Shown here: in pieces, positions 1 to 8,480 of the stretch
Numbering within the stretch: position 1 is the stretch's first letter
Layout: every line of letters starts with the position of its first letter
Assembly: GCF_018390695.1 (NCBI RefSeq)
Contig: NZ_JAHBGF010000013.1
Coordinates: 1-64,000 of the forward strand
Direction: 5' to 3'
Length of the DNA: 64,000 nt
Source of the DNA: Ancylobacter sonchi
GTDB taxonomy: Bacteria; Pseudomonadota; Alphaproteobacteria; Rhizobiales; Xanthobacteraceae
Translations under genes and position numbers: made by a program
Notes under the pieces: generated by a model
Database searches by the model: none
What the model saw: the letters and a program-made list of their open reading frames with translations, nothing else
Told to the model about the DNA's origin: nothing

Positions 1-293
1 ATAAACCACCGGCTCCAGCGGCCATCCTGTCCCTGAAGCCCTGCCAATCAAGCCAGGCCGAAAGGCCCACTATGCATTAGAGTCCAACCGGACCACTCAA
101 TAGGGGCAGGCCACGGCGCCGCTGGCTTGATCAACCGGCGCGCCTCCGCAAACCAACACCCAGCGAAAGCAGGACGTCAACTTGACGTAGCTCTGCAACG
201 GCCTCTTCGGGCTCGCGCGCCTTCTGCGCTATCGCGCCCCCTCGAAAAGCCAGCATCGAGCAGGACCACTTCTCAGAGAGCAAGTCAGCAAGC
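1..293. other. left window edge, no supported gene
   Basis: No convincing gene is visible. Short open frames on both strands lack ribosome-binding sites and have arbitrary composition. An open minus-strand frame runs off the left edge, but it is too short to identify. Confidence 0.4.
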
Positions 294-518
294 CTACGCT
301 GCCATTCGGGGCACGATGACCCCAGGCATCGCCTCATCATCGGAAATTACATCCGGCTCGTCGCCCGCGAAGAGAATTTTCGCAAGCCTGATGAATTCAA
401 ACATGTCTGGGTCTTTGTCATAGCTGACGATGGCCTCGATGATCTCCAGCCTCCGGGCGTTGTCACCGCCTGCAAGTACAATCACGGCAAGAACACCAGC
501 CAGTCGTTTTGGCGTCAT
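294..518 (-). CDS. small hypothetical protein
   Basis: This 74-residue protein begins MTPKRLAGVL, and I do not recognise its family. A very good ribosome-binding site (GGGAGG, 7 nt before the ATG) decides the start and is the main evidence that it is real. An in-frame upstream start lies inside that site and is less likely. The N-terminus is mildly hydrophobic and ends near a GG, and the C-terminal half is acidic. It stands alone upstream of the DSF-signalling genes on the opposite strand. No function is proposed. Confidence 0.5.
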   Translation of the reverse strand: MTPKRLAGVLAVIVLAGGDNARRLEIIEAIVSYDKDPDMFEFIRLAKILFAGDEPDVISDDEAMPGVIVPRMAA

Positions 519-1035
519 GTGGCAGCCTCCCACATTTTATAAAGATACCGGAATTGTTTCTGTTTTTTAATCGCTTGCGATATACGCATCGCGTCATGCT
601 CTAGTCAGAGGAGGCTACAACCACCCTATGATTGCGCCGATGCAATGCCCGATGGGGTATTTAGCGACCATCCGTAAGAACGAAATGCCATTCGAGTGAC
701 CGCGGCGACCGGGCATGTCGGCCCTTGCGAGTTCGGCTCTCGAATTTCACAACGAGCGTACGGATATTAACCGCCCACTCACGTTCGCGACGCGCTTCGA
801 AGCATGCTATGTCTACCCTGGGGAGGGGCAAGAGAGAAGCGTTTATGCACCTCAATGGGATAACGCCTATGTATCGGATTGATTCGTCCAGCTGATTTTA
901 CGGCTAGTTCGGCCGATACGAGCGATGTATCTAGCCTTAGTTGGATAGAAAATCGATCCAGATAACTTCTATTTTGGATAGATTAATCTTATAAACTCTA
1001 AAAATATATACGCTTCACGTTCCAAGGCGTTAGAA
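519..1035. promoter_or_regulatory. AT-rich divergent intergenic region
   Basis: About 500 bp separate the small minus-strand gene from the response regulator. The last 130 bp before the regulator are strongly AT-rich compared with the surroundings, as expected of a promoter region. I could not assign a -35/-10 pair with acceptable spacing. The short open frame at 661-855 looks non-coding. Confidence 0.35.
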
Positions 1036-3210
1036 GTGATGCCAAAAATACTGATAATCGACGACAGTTCGACAAATCGACGCATCTATTCGGAACTGTC
1101 GCGACAGCTTCAGGCGGATGTTCGCGTCCGTACCTTCGAGAACGGACGAAAGGCACTGGACTGGTTGGCGGAGAACACGGCCGATCTGATCATCACGGAT
1201 TATCGGATGCCGCAGATGACCGGCGCGTCGCTGATCAGCGCCGTGCGCGCGCTGCCCCAGCACCGGGATCTGCCCATCATCGTCGTCACTGCCTATGACG
1301 ATCGCCGCTATCGTGTCGCGTCGCTGGAAGCGGGAGCGACGGATTTCCTGTTGAGTCCCGTGGACCACGTGGAGTTTCTCGCGCGGGCACGCAATCTTCT
1401 CAAGCTGCGGGCCCAGCACCTGCTCATCTCTCAGCGGGCGGACCAGCTGGAGATGAATCTGAATGCCACGGACCTGCTGCTCCGCGAGAGCCGGGACGCC
1501 CTCGCGCAGGTGATCGACACCGTGCCCGCCCTCATCAGTGCCGTCGATCTCGATGGCCGCTGCGTGTTCGTCAATGCGCATCAGGCCGCCTTCGTTGGCA
1601 AGATGCCCGCGGAACTCGTGGGCCATTCGGTCGAGGCACTGTTCGGGGAGGAAAGGGGGCACATCAGCCGCAGGTTGGACCAGTTGGTATTGAAGACCGG
1701 ATACCCTTTGCTCCCACGCGAGGAAGAGGTCGTTACATCCTCGGGCGAGCACCGCGTCTATCTGACCAGCAAGGCTCCTCTACACGACGGTACGAGCCGA
1801 ATCACCAGCATCCTGAACACGTCGATCGACATCACCGAGCGACGGCAGGCGGAGAGGCGCCTCGAATATCTGGCCAACCACGATTCGCTCACTGGCTTGC
1901 CGAACCGGTTGATGTTGCGCGACCACTTACGTCGAGAACTCGCGCGCGGCCGCCGGGGTGATCAGAATTTCGCGCTGCACTTCATCGATCTCGACCGCTT
2001 CAAGGCAGTGAACGACGCCGATGGGCACCAGCGTGGGGACAGACTGCTGCAGAACGTGGCGGAACGCCTGAAGCGGCTGGTTCGTCCGGGGTATACCGTC
2101 GCTCGATTGGGAGGCGACGAGTTCGCCGTCCTTCAGCCCGACATTGATGGGCCGGAGGACGCCGGGCAACTGGCCCAGTCGATTCTCGATATGCTGGCCG
2201 CCGAGGACGACGATCTCGAGGCGATGAAGATCGGCGCCAGCGTCGGTGTCACGATCGGGCCCCCGGATGGGGCGGATCCGGATGAACTGCTGAGGAACTC
2301 CGACCAGGCCATGTACCTCGCCAAATCGCTCGGCGGAGGGACCTGGCGCTTTTTCTCGGCTGATATGGCGCCGCGTGCGAGCCAGAGAGCGCAGATCGAG
2401 ACCGAATTGCGCAGTGCGGTAAAGCGTCAGGAGTTCGAGCTTCACTATCAGCCGCTCATCGAGTTGCGCAGCAACTGCGTCGTGGGCGTGGAAGCGCTGC
2501 TGCGCTGGCGGCATCCGCAACGCGGATTGCTGCGGCCGGATGCGTTTCTCAACCTTGCCGAGGAGAGCGGCCTGATCGTGCCGATCAACGAGTGGGTCCT
2601 ACGGGAAGCGTGCCGCCAGGGAGTTTCCTGGCAGGCAGCGGGAGTGGGCGCGCTACGGATCGCCGTCAATTTGTCGCCGATCCAGTTCCGGCGCCAGAAA
2701 GTGGGAGAGTTAGTGCGCGAGGTCCTCGCGGATACCGGGCTGCGCCCTGATCTGCTGGAGCTGGAGCTGACCGAGGGAATCCTCATCAGCGACGATGAGC
2801 AGATCGTCACGGAAATGGAACTGCTGCGCTCGCTCGGCGTCAGTCTTTCCGTCGACGATTTCGGCACCGGCTATTCGTCGCTGAATTACATTCGCAACTT
2901 TCCGCTGCAACGTCTCAAGATCGACAGCTCCTTCGTGCGGGATCTCGCTCATGGCCCGCGCGCGCTTGCCATCGTCCGGACCATCATCGATCTCGGGCAC
3001 ATCCTGAATCTGCAGGTGGTGGCAGAGGGGGTGGAGGAGGAAGCGCATCTCACCGTGCTGCGGGCAGAGGGCTGCGACGAGGTGCAGGGTTATTACTTCA
3101 GCCGCCCGATTCCGCCCGATGCCTTCGTCGAATGGCTGCTGGCGCGCGAGGCGGAGGGGGCCGGCGTGTGCAGGGACGGTGCTGGACGGGTGCATGTCGG
3201 TCGGATCTAG
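1036..3210 (+). CDS. REC-PAS-GGDEF-EAL response regulator (c-di-GMP synthase/phosphodiesterase)
   Basis: This 724-residue protein has an N-terminal receiver domain (about 1-125; acidic pair D9/D10, phospho-acceptor D55), a PAS region (about 155-285), GGDEF (motif at 359-363) and EAL (motif at 486-488). GGDEF and EAL signature motifs are intact, including the DDFGTGYSS stretch, so both synthesis and breakdown of cyclic di-GMP are possible in principle. The R-x-x-D inhibitory site upstream of GGDEF is not conserved, and the receiver's usual LxKP lysine reads LLSP. GTG at 1036 is directly followed by ATG at 1039; either may be used. The next gene is the RpfC-like kinase, whose start overlaps this stop by 17 bp, so this is very probably its cognate output. 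It takes the place of HD-GYP RpfG. Confidence 0.93.
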   Translation: MMPKILIIDDSSTNRRIYSELSRQLQADVRVRTFENGRKALDWLAENTADLIITDYRMPQMTGASLISAVRALPQHRDLPIIVVTAYDDRRYRVASLEAGATDFLLSPVDHVEFLARARNLLKLRAQHLLISQRADQLEMNLNATDLLLRESRDALAQVIDTVPALISAVDLDGRCVFVNAHQAAFVGKMPAELVGHSVEALFGEERGHISRRLDQLVLKTGYPLLPREEEVVTSSGEHRVYLTSKAPLHDGTSRITSILNTSIDITERRQAERRLEYLANHDSLTGLPNRLMLRDHLRRELARGRRGDQNFALHFIDLDRFKAVNDADGHQRGDRLLQNVAERLKRLVRPGYTVARLGGDEFAVLQPDIDGPEDAGQLAQSILDMLAAEDDDLEAMKIGASVGVTIGPPDGADPDELLRNSDQAMYLAKSLGGGTWRFFSADMAPRASQRAQIETELRSAVKRQEFELHYQPLIELRSNCVVGVEALLRWRHPQRGLLRPDAFLNLAEESGLIVPINEWVLREACRQGVSWQAAGVGALRIAVNLSPIQFRRQKVGELVREVLADTGLRPDLLELELTEGILISDDEQIVTEMELLRSLGVSLSVDDFGTGYSSLNYIRNFPLQRLKIDSSFVRDLAHGPRALAIVRTIIDLGHILNLQVVAEGVEEEAHLTVLRAEGCDEVQGYYFSRPIPPDAFVEWLLAREAEGAGVCRDGAGRVHVGRI

Positions 3211-5686
3211 TCTCCTGGAAGCGGTTGCGAAACCGCTTCGGTGGATGGGCGGCCGGTTGCGCGACCGGCCCGACAGCGAACACGAGATGAGCTTCAATCG
3301 CCTCGTCTTCGCGTGCATCATCGTCGTCGTCCTGCTGGTGAACCGCAGCAGCAGCGATGTCGGCGACGCTCTTCGGGTCATGGCGCTTTACATACCGCTA
3401 GCCCTTGGAGTGCTCGGACACATCGTTCTCTTCCCGGGCATCTCGCGTGGGCGGAGACTGTTCTCGCTGCTGCTGGATTGCGGCTTTCTGTCCTGGCAGC
3501 TGCACCTGGGGGGCGAGATCGCCTCCCTGTTCTTCCCGATCTATCTTTGGGTCATCTTCGGCAATGGCTTTCGCTTCGGCCTGTCTCAACTGGCCGTCGC
3601 CATCCCCGTCGCCACCCTGAGTTTTGCGGCCGTCGTCTGGACGACACCCTACTGGTACGAGCAGTGGCACCTTTCGGCGGGTCTGCTCATCGGCCTCGTC
3701 ATCTTGCCGGCCTATTCGGGCACGCTCATTCGCAAGCTCTCGCAGGCCACCAAAGTTGCCGAGGAGGCCAGTCGGGCGAAGAGCCTGTTTCTTGCGAGCG
3801 TGAGCCACGAGCTGCGCACGCCGCTCACCGCTATCGTCGGCATGACCGGGCTGCTGCGGGGAACGCCGCTGGTTCCCGAGCAGCGCGAAATGGTGGAGAC
3901 GGTGGATGTGGCCACGCACTCCCTGCGCTCGCTCATCGACGGACTGCTCGATCTTTCCCGCATCGAGGCCGGCCGGATGCCGGTACCGGAGGGGCCGTTC
4001 GATCTGCTGGCACTGCTGCTCGACGCCCGGCGGCTCGTCGAGAGCCAGGCACGCGAGCGAGGGTTGAGTTTCGATATTCATGTGACGCCGCGAACGCCGC
4101 TGTACCTGTCCGGTAGCCGGCAGCACCTGCATGAAGTGCTGATCAATCTGGTCGGCAATGCCGTCAAGTTCACCCACCAGGGAGGGGTGACGCTGGCCGT
4201 GGATGCCGAACCGGAAGAGAGCGGAAGCCTTCGACTGACGGTTGAGGTGTCCGATACCGGCATCGGTATCGCTCTCGCCGATCAGGCCCGCATCTTCGAG
4301 GATTTCACTCAGGCGGATCCCAGCATTCTCAATCGCTTCGGAGGGTCCGGCCTCGGGCTTTCGATCGTCCGTCGGCTCATCCATCTTATGGGCGGGACCG
4401 TTGCGGTGGAGAGTGAGCCGGGAATGGGCAGCACGTTCCGTTTCCACCTCACCGTCTTGCCGGTTTCCGACGAAGAACTAGCGGGTGAGGAGCCCTGGCG
4501 TGACCAGGGGGTGGCGCTGGTCTGCCGCGACGTCTCGCCATTGACCACGTTTCTGGCAGCCCTGTCCTCGCTGGGGATCACGCCGATCATCGTGGATCCC
4601 CGGCTTGGCCCGGCGCGCATGTTCCCGCCGGATGCGATGGGGGCCATCCGTGTGCTGTTCGAGCCGGACACGCGCCTTCTGCCGCTCCCCGCTCCCGCCT
4701 CGTCCAGTTCCTCCAGGCCCCTGCTCATTCGGCCGGGGGCCGGGGCCGGCCTTTCCGACATGGAGACGCGCCATTCATGCGCCAGCCTGCTGGGCGACAG
4801 CCCTACCGTCGCGGAGCTCCGGCGGGCGTTGACCGTGGCATGCCGGATCGCGGCTCGTTCCACCGGCCAGGTAACCGAGGCGCCGCGATCGCTGGCAAGC
4901 CAGCCGCGACATCTCCTGCTGGCGGATGACAATCGCATAAATCAGAAGGTGTTTCGCCGCATTCTCGAGGGTGCCGGCCATTCCGTCCTGGTCGTGGAGA
5001 GCGGGGAGCAGGCGCTCGACGTACTGGCCGAGCGAGCCGACGAGATCGACCTTGTGCTGATGGACTTCAACATGCCCGACACCGATGGGTTGGAAGCTTC
5101 CAAGCTCTATCGGATGATGGCGACAGGGGCCGACCGTCTGCCGATCGTCGGGCTGACGGCGGATGCGACGGCGCAAGGCGATCAACGTTGGCGCCAGGCC
5201 GGAATGGACGCCTGCCTCATCAAGCCTATCGAACCCTCCGCCCTGCTGGCAGCGGTCGATCGCCTGGCAAGAAAGACGGGAGCGGCTTGGATACCGGTGC
5301 CGCGGCTCGCGGATGCGAAAGAGGCCGCCGTATCGGCTTTGGACGACCGGGCCATTGAAAGTCTCCGCCAGCTCGGTGGTGCCCGGTTCGCGACCGAGCT
5401 GATGGAGGATTATCTGCTGGACGCCGAAGTCATTCTCCGCCGGCTGGTGGAGACGGCGGAGCGTGGGGACTTGCTGGCGTTTCGCAACGAGGCTCATGCC
5501 TTGCAGAGCAGTTCCGCCAATGTCGGCGCCCTCGCTCTCGGTACCTTCTGCCTGCCATGGCGGGAGTTGCGGGCACAGGAACTCCGCGCCGGGGCCGCCG
5601 AGCTCCAGCGGCAGGCAGATGAGGAACTGCACCGGACGCGGGACGTCATGCGGGCGTGTTCGGAGCGTATGTTGGGTCTTAGCTGA
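3194..5686 (+). CDS. RpfC-like hybrid sensor histidine kinase
   Basis: A membrane hybrid kinase of 830 residues from the ATG at 3194. This start overlaps the upstream gene by 17 bp and is preferred over an in-frame start at 3119. Order: N-terminal block of several transmembrane segments (about 35-180) containing the LWVIFGNGFRFG stretch typical of RpfC sensors, HisKA with phospho-His205 in SHELRTPL, HATPase, REC with D624 (LVLMDFNMP), and a C-terminal Hpt domain with His768. In the known RpfC family the membrane region senses DSF fatty-acid signals and the kinase drives a phosphorelay to a partner regulator. The partner here should be the overlapping REC-PAS-GGDEF-EAL protein. It converges with the RpfF-like synthase, as expected of an rpf locus. 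Confidence 0.9.
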   Translation: MSVGSSLLEAVAKPLRWMGGRLRDRPDSEHEMSFNRLVFACIIVVVLLVNRSSSDVGDALRVMALYIPLALGVLGHIVLFPGISRGRRLFSLLLDCGFLSWQLHLGGEIASLFFPIYLWVIFGNGFRFGLSQLAVAIPVATLSFAAVVWTTPYWYEQWHLSAGLLIGLVILPAYSGTLIRKLSQATKVAEEASRAKSLFLASVSHELRTPLTAIVGMTGLLRGTPLVPEQREMVETVDVATHSLRSLIDGLLDLSRIEAGRMPVPEGPFDLLALLLDARRLVESQARERGLSFDIHVTPRTPLYLSGSRQHLHEVLINLVGNAVKFTHQGGVTLAVDAEPEESGSLRLTVEVSDTGIGIALADQARIFEDFTQADPSILNRFGGSGLGLSIVRRLIHLMGGTVAVESEPGMGSTFRFHLTVLPVSDEELAGEEPWRDQGVALVCRDVSPLTTFLAALSSLGITPIIVDPRLGPARMFPPDAMGAIRVLFEPDTRLLPLPAPASSSSSRPLLIRPGAGAGLSDMETRHSCASLLGDSPTVAELRRALTVACRIAARSTGQVTEAPRSLASQPRHLLLADDNRINQKVFRRILEGAGHSVLVVESGEQALDVLAERADEIDLVLMDFNMPDTDGLEASKLYRMMATGADRLPIVGLTADATAQGDQRWRQAGMDACLIKPIEPSALLAAVDRLARKTGAAWIPVPRLADAKEAAVSALDDRAIESLRQLGGARFATELMEDYLLDAEVILRRLVETAERGDLLAFRNEAHALQSSSANVGALALGTFCLPWRELRAQELRAGAAELQRQADEELHRTRDVMRACSERMLGLS

Positions 5687-5688
5687 GG

Positions 5689-5725
5689 GCACAACCCGGC
5701 GGGCACAGGGCCCGCCGGGTTGTGC
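5689..5725. terminator. bidirectional hairpin between rpfC-like and rpfF-like genes
   Basis: A perfect 15-bp inverted repeat (GCACAACCCGGCGGG and its complement) surrounds a 7-nt loop. It starts 2 bp after the kinase stop codon and ends 11 bp before the stop codon of the convergent gene. There is no clear T tract on either side, so termination is inferred from stem stability and position. Confidence 0.75.
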
Positions 5726-5736
5726 GTTGCGCGGCA

Positions 5737-6705
5737 TTATTCGGCCGCCGTGAGCAGGGGCATCGGTGCCGCGAGCGCTGCGAGCCGCCGGTTTTGCGCC
5801 GTGCAGAGCCGGTCCATCTTTCTGAGGTCGGCTTCGGTCAGGTTGAGCGCAGCTTCGGCCCAGATGTCGACGACGTCGATGAGTTCCTCGAGCGTGATCG
5901 GATTGACGCGCCGGCGTGCCCGATACATGGCGTGATGGGCATTGTGCTTGCGGTTGTGACGCGCGACATAGTCGATCACCGCCTGCCGCCCCTGTCCATC
6001 CTCGGCCAGGATATCGACCACGCCCATGGCATGCAGTTCTTCGGCCGTGTGGATGCGGCCGGAGAGAATGAGCGCTTCGGCCTTGTCGCGATCCATGCGC
6101 CGCGACAGGAAGCTGTAGGCGCCCATGCCGGGGAACATGTTGAACAGGATCTCCGGCAGGCCGAGTTTCGCGCTGCGCTCCGCGACGATGAGGTCGAAGG
6201 ACAGCGCGTGTTCGAAGCCGCCGCCGAGGGCATCTCCCTGCACCAGGGCGATGGTGACCACGGGGGTGTCGAACGCGACGGCATTGCGGTGGATCGCCTT
6301 GACCGCGACATGCCCGTAGTGGCGCATCGCGTTGAGGTCGCGGGTGCGGATCCGTTCCGCGAAATGGCCGAGGTCGCCGCCCAGATTGTAGATTCCCGGC
6401 ACGTCGGATGCCATGACGAACCATGAGAACGGCGCGGCGGCAGAACGAGGCAGTTCGGCGAAGGTTCGTGTGATCGCCGATTGCATCCGGCTGATGTCGT
6501 CCATCAACTCATGCGTGTAGGACGGCTTGCCGACGGGCTTCATGAAGCACCAGCCGATGGCGTTCGCGGCGTCTACGTCCAGCCGGAGGTTGTCGTAGCC
6601 GGTAGCGCGCAGTGCGCGGATCGCCTTCTCCGTGGCGAGGTGCGGAGTGTCGGTGGTCGCGTGAGCACGTATGGCGGCATCATGAATCGTGTCGATAACG
6701 GGCAT
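5737..6705 (-). CDS. rpfF: RpfF-like DSF synthase (crotonase family)
   Basis: A 322-residue crotonase-fold protein. RpfF enzymes make cis-2-unsaturated fatty-acid quorum signals from acyl-ACP by combined thioesterase and dehydratase action in the cytoplasm. The two catalytic glutamates known from RpfF are present 20 residues apart: E165 in GGGFEHAL and E185 in LPEILFNMFPGMG. Oxyanion-hole region YNLGGDLGHF is also seen. Start ATG at 6705 has GGAG 7 nt upstream; an in-frame extension to 6807 lacks support. Convergent with the RpfC-like kinase gene, which strengthens the call over a generic enoyl-CoA hydratase. The chain length and unsaturation of the signal cannot be read from sequence. Confidence 0.9.
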   Translation of the reverse strand: MPVIDTIHDAAIRAHATTDTPHLATEKAIRALRATGYDNLRLDVDAANAIGWCFMKPVGKPSYTHELMDDISRMQSAITRTFAELPRSAAAPFSWFVMASDVPGIYNLGGDLGHFAERIRTRDLNAMRHYGHVAVKAIHRNAVAFDTPVVTIALVQGDALGGGFEHALSFDLIVAERSAKLGLPEILFNMFPGMGAYSFLSRRMDRDKAEALILSGRIHTAEELHAMGVVDILAEDGQGRQAVIDYVARHNRKHNAHHAMYRARRRVNPITLEELIDVVDIWAEAALNLTEADLRKMDRLCTAQNRRLAALAAPMPLLTAAE

Positions 6706-7174
6706 CTTGTCGCTCCATTTGCGAAGGGTGGATCGATGACTGCCACGCGATGAAAGTCGCAGGACAGATCGCCCTACATTAGGCGCGCCACTTGATGCGA
6801 GGGCCACAAACTATCGGATTAGCAAATCGTTAACGCTCAAATGATGCGGACGGGTCCGTTCGCGCGCGATCCAAATCCTGGCCAGCGGAGGAAACGGCGA
6901 TTGTCGCTTAGATCACGGAAGGACGTTCTACACGGCTGATGCCTGATACGCCTGTCGAACACAGCAGCCGTGGCGCGAAAGAGCGATCCGCCCTGCCTCA
7001 AACTCGCTTTTCAGATACGTCGTTTGGGTGCATTTCACCAAAATTGAGGGGTCACGACCGAGACGACATTCAAACGAGTAAATATTTTAGATTAAATTTT
7101 CGAGAAAAATTCCCGCAACCAATCAACGATCATGTCGCGATATTTTATTTCTCCGGCCAGATCAGGATATAAAA
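6706..7174. promoter_or_regulatory. divergent intergenic region
   Basis: About 470 bp lie between the divergent rpfF-like and Hint-domain genes. The half nearest the Hint gene is AT-rich. A 77-codon open frame at 6939-7172 has no ribosome-binding site and no recognisable composition, so I do not call it a gene. The region probably holds promoters for both flanking genes. Confidence 0.35.
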
Positions 7175-8014
7175 ATGGCGACATATGAGGTTAATTACTG
7201 GAATTATGTCTCATACCACGAAGAAACAAAAACATTTACGGTTACCAGCGAACCCATACCCTGGCCGGCAATTTATAACGACGAACAACCCGATTCTTCA
7301 TTCTACCCTGGAGAAAATATACTTGTAGACGGATATTACGAAACGTATATTGGCTATACCAATCTTGGAATATTGACCTTTTATCAGGGCGTATATGGTA
7401 TCAGCACACCGACAGCCGCTTATCATACGGGTGACGTTGTCAGCGTTAACGTAACGGATCCCTTCATCGTCTGCTTCCTGGCGGGCACGATGATTTCTAC
7501 GCCGACTGGCGACGTTGCCGTGGAGGCATTGACAGCCGGTGATCTCGTCCTCACGACGGAGGGCGCCGCCAAGCCCGTGCGCTGGCTTGCTCGACAGACT
7601 GTCTCGACCGTCTTCGCCGATCCGTTGCGAATCCTGCCAATCAGGATCGCGGCGGGCGCGCTAGGCGATGGCCTTCCCAGCCGCGATCTCTTCGTCTCGA
7701 CCGACCATGCGCTGTTGCTCGATGGCCTGCTCATTCAGGCGGGTGCGCTGGTCAACGGAACGACAATCGTTCGACATGCCGACATGCCCCAGACTTTCAC
7801 CTACTACCATGTGGAACTGGACGACCATTCGCTCCTCTTGGCCGAAGGGGTGCCAGCCGAGACCTTCGTCGACAATGTCACACGCCGCAGTTTCGACAAC
7901 TGGCAAGAAGCGCCCGAAACCCCAATCGCTGAGCTCGACCTCCCGCGGGTGAAGTCGGCTCGTCAGTTGCCTGCCCGGATCCGCGGACGACTGGCGGAGC
8001 CTACGGCGGCGTGA
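7175..8014 (+). CDS. Hint-domain protein
   Basis: 279 residues. The first ~105 residues are rich in Tyr, Thr and Asn and resemble a secreted beta-structured domain. They lead into a Hint (Hedgehog/intein) domain of the bacterial Hint_2 type, starting at VCFLAGTMISTPTGDVAVEAL and running to about residue 245. The Hint motif C-[FL]-x-x-G-T and the later STDHALLLDGL block with its conserved His are visible. Hint domains can self-cleave or cyclise; whether this one acts on itself is unknown. No secretion signal is obvious at the N-terminus. The 5' part is AT-rich compared with neighbours, suggesting a different history. It lies between the DSF and polysaccharide genes. Confidence 0.8.
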   Translation: MATYEVNYWNYVSYHEETKTFTVTSEPIPWPAIYNDEQPDSSFYPGENILVDGYYETYIGYTNLGILTFYQGVYGISTPTAAYHTGDVVSVNVTDPFIVCFLAGTMISTPTGDVAVEALTAGDLVLTTEGAAKPVRWLARQTVSTVFADPLRILPIRIAAGALGDGLPSRDLFVSTDHALLLDGLLIQAGALVNGTTIVRHADMPQTFTYYHVELDDHSLLLAEGVPAETFVDNVTRRSFDNWQEAPETPIAELDLPRVKSARQLPARIRGRLAEPTAA

Positions 8015-8022
8015 GCCAACAA

Positions 8023-8050
8023 GGTGAAGCCGCCAACGGGCAGCTTCACC
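8023..8050. terminator. hairpin after Hint-domain gene
   Basis: GGTGAAGC and GCTTCACC form an 8-bp perfect inverted repeat with a 12-nt spacer, 9 bp after the Hint gene stop. There is no T tract, so this is a candidate terminator only. Confidence 0.45.
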
Positions 8051-8096
8051 CACTTCCTCGATAAGTGAGCGCCTCACATTTGCGAAGGGTGGCGGC

Positions 8097-8345
8097 ATGT
8101 CGAAGCAATGGAGGCCCGGCATGGTGTCGGCACCGATGGAGATTGCTCGCGCGCCGAGAAAGCGGACCGTCATTATGCGAGCCGATCACTATCACTTGCC
8201 CGATTCAACAAGTGGCGGCAATCCCGGCGGGAATCTCGGCGTACGTTTTCGCTGCGAACGATGCGGACATTTGAGCAACCGATTGTTCGGCATGACGGCG
8301 AGCGCCATCGCGCGTGGACTACCCTGCCGGATTTGCAACGCATAG
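8097..8345 (+). CDS. small protein with zinc-ribbon-like cysteines
   Basis: 82 residues. The C-terminal third contains two Cys-x2-Cys knuckles (RCERCGH and PCRICNA) about 21 residues apart, the arrangement of a small treble-clef or zinc-ribbon fold. A GA-rich stretch (GAAGGGTGGCGGC) precedes the ATG. Overlapping open frames in other phases lack such a pattern. It is an orphan between the Hint gene and the convergent export gene. No function is proposed; it could be a DNA- or protein-binding accessory. Confidence 0.5.
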   Translation: MSKQWRPGMVSAPMEIARAPRKRTVIMRADHYHLPDSTSGGNPGGNLGVRFRCERCGHLSNRLFGMTASAIARGLPCRICNA

Positions 8346-8480
8346 GACCACGCGCGATTGCCGCGCAGAAGCAATCGATCCGTTCTTGAGTGATCGGTTC
8401 CTGCATGTTGCGCTAACGAGCGCGACATTGATCTCGGGCTCGAATGGTCCAGCGACCTCCGATGCGGTACTGATCCGCAT

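Noticed and set aside
4775-6424. Minus-strand open frame of about 550 codons
   Set aside because: It is antisense to the kinase REC/Hpt region and out of frame with the synthase, and its composition is Arg/Pro-rich as expected of shadows in high-GC DNA.
6939-7172. 77-codon open frame before the Hint gene
   Set aside because: No ribosome-binding site, no motif, and its composition changes abruptly along its length; treated as intergenic.
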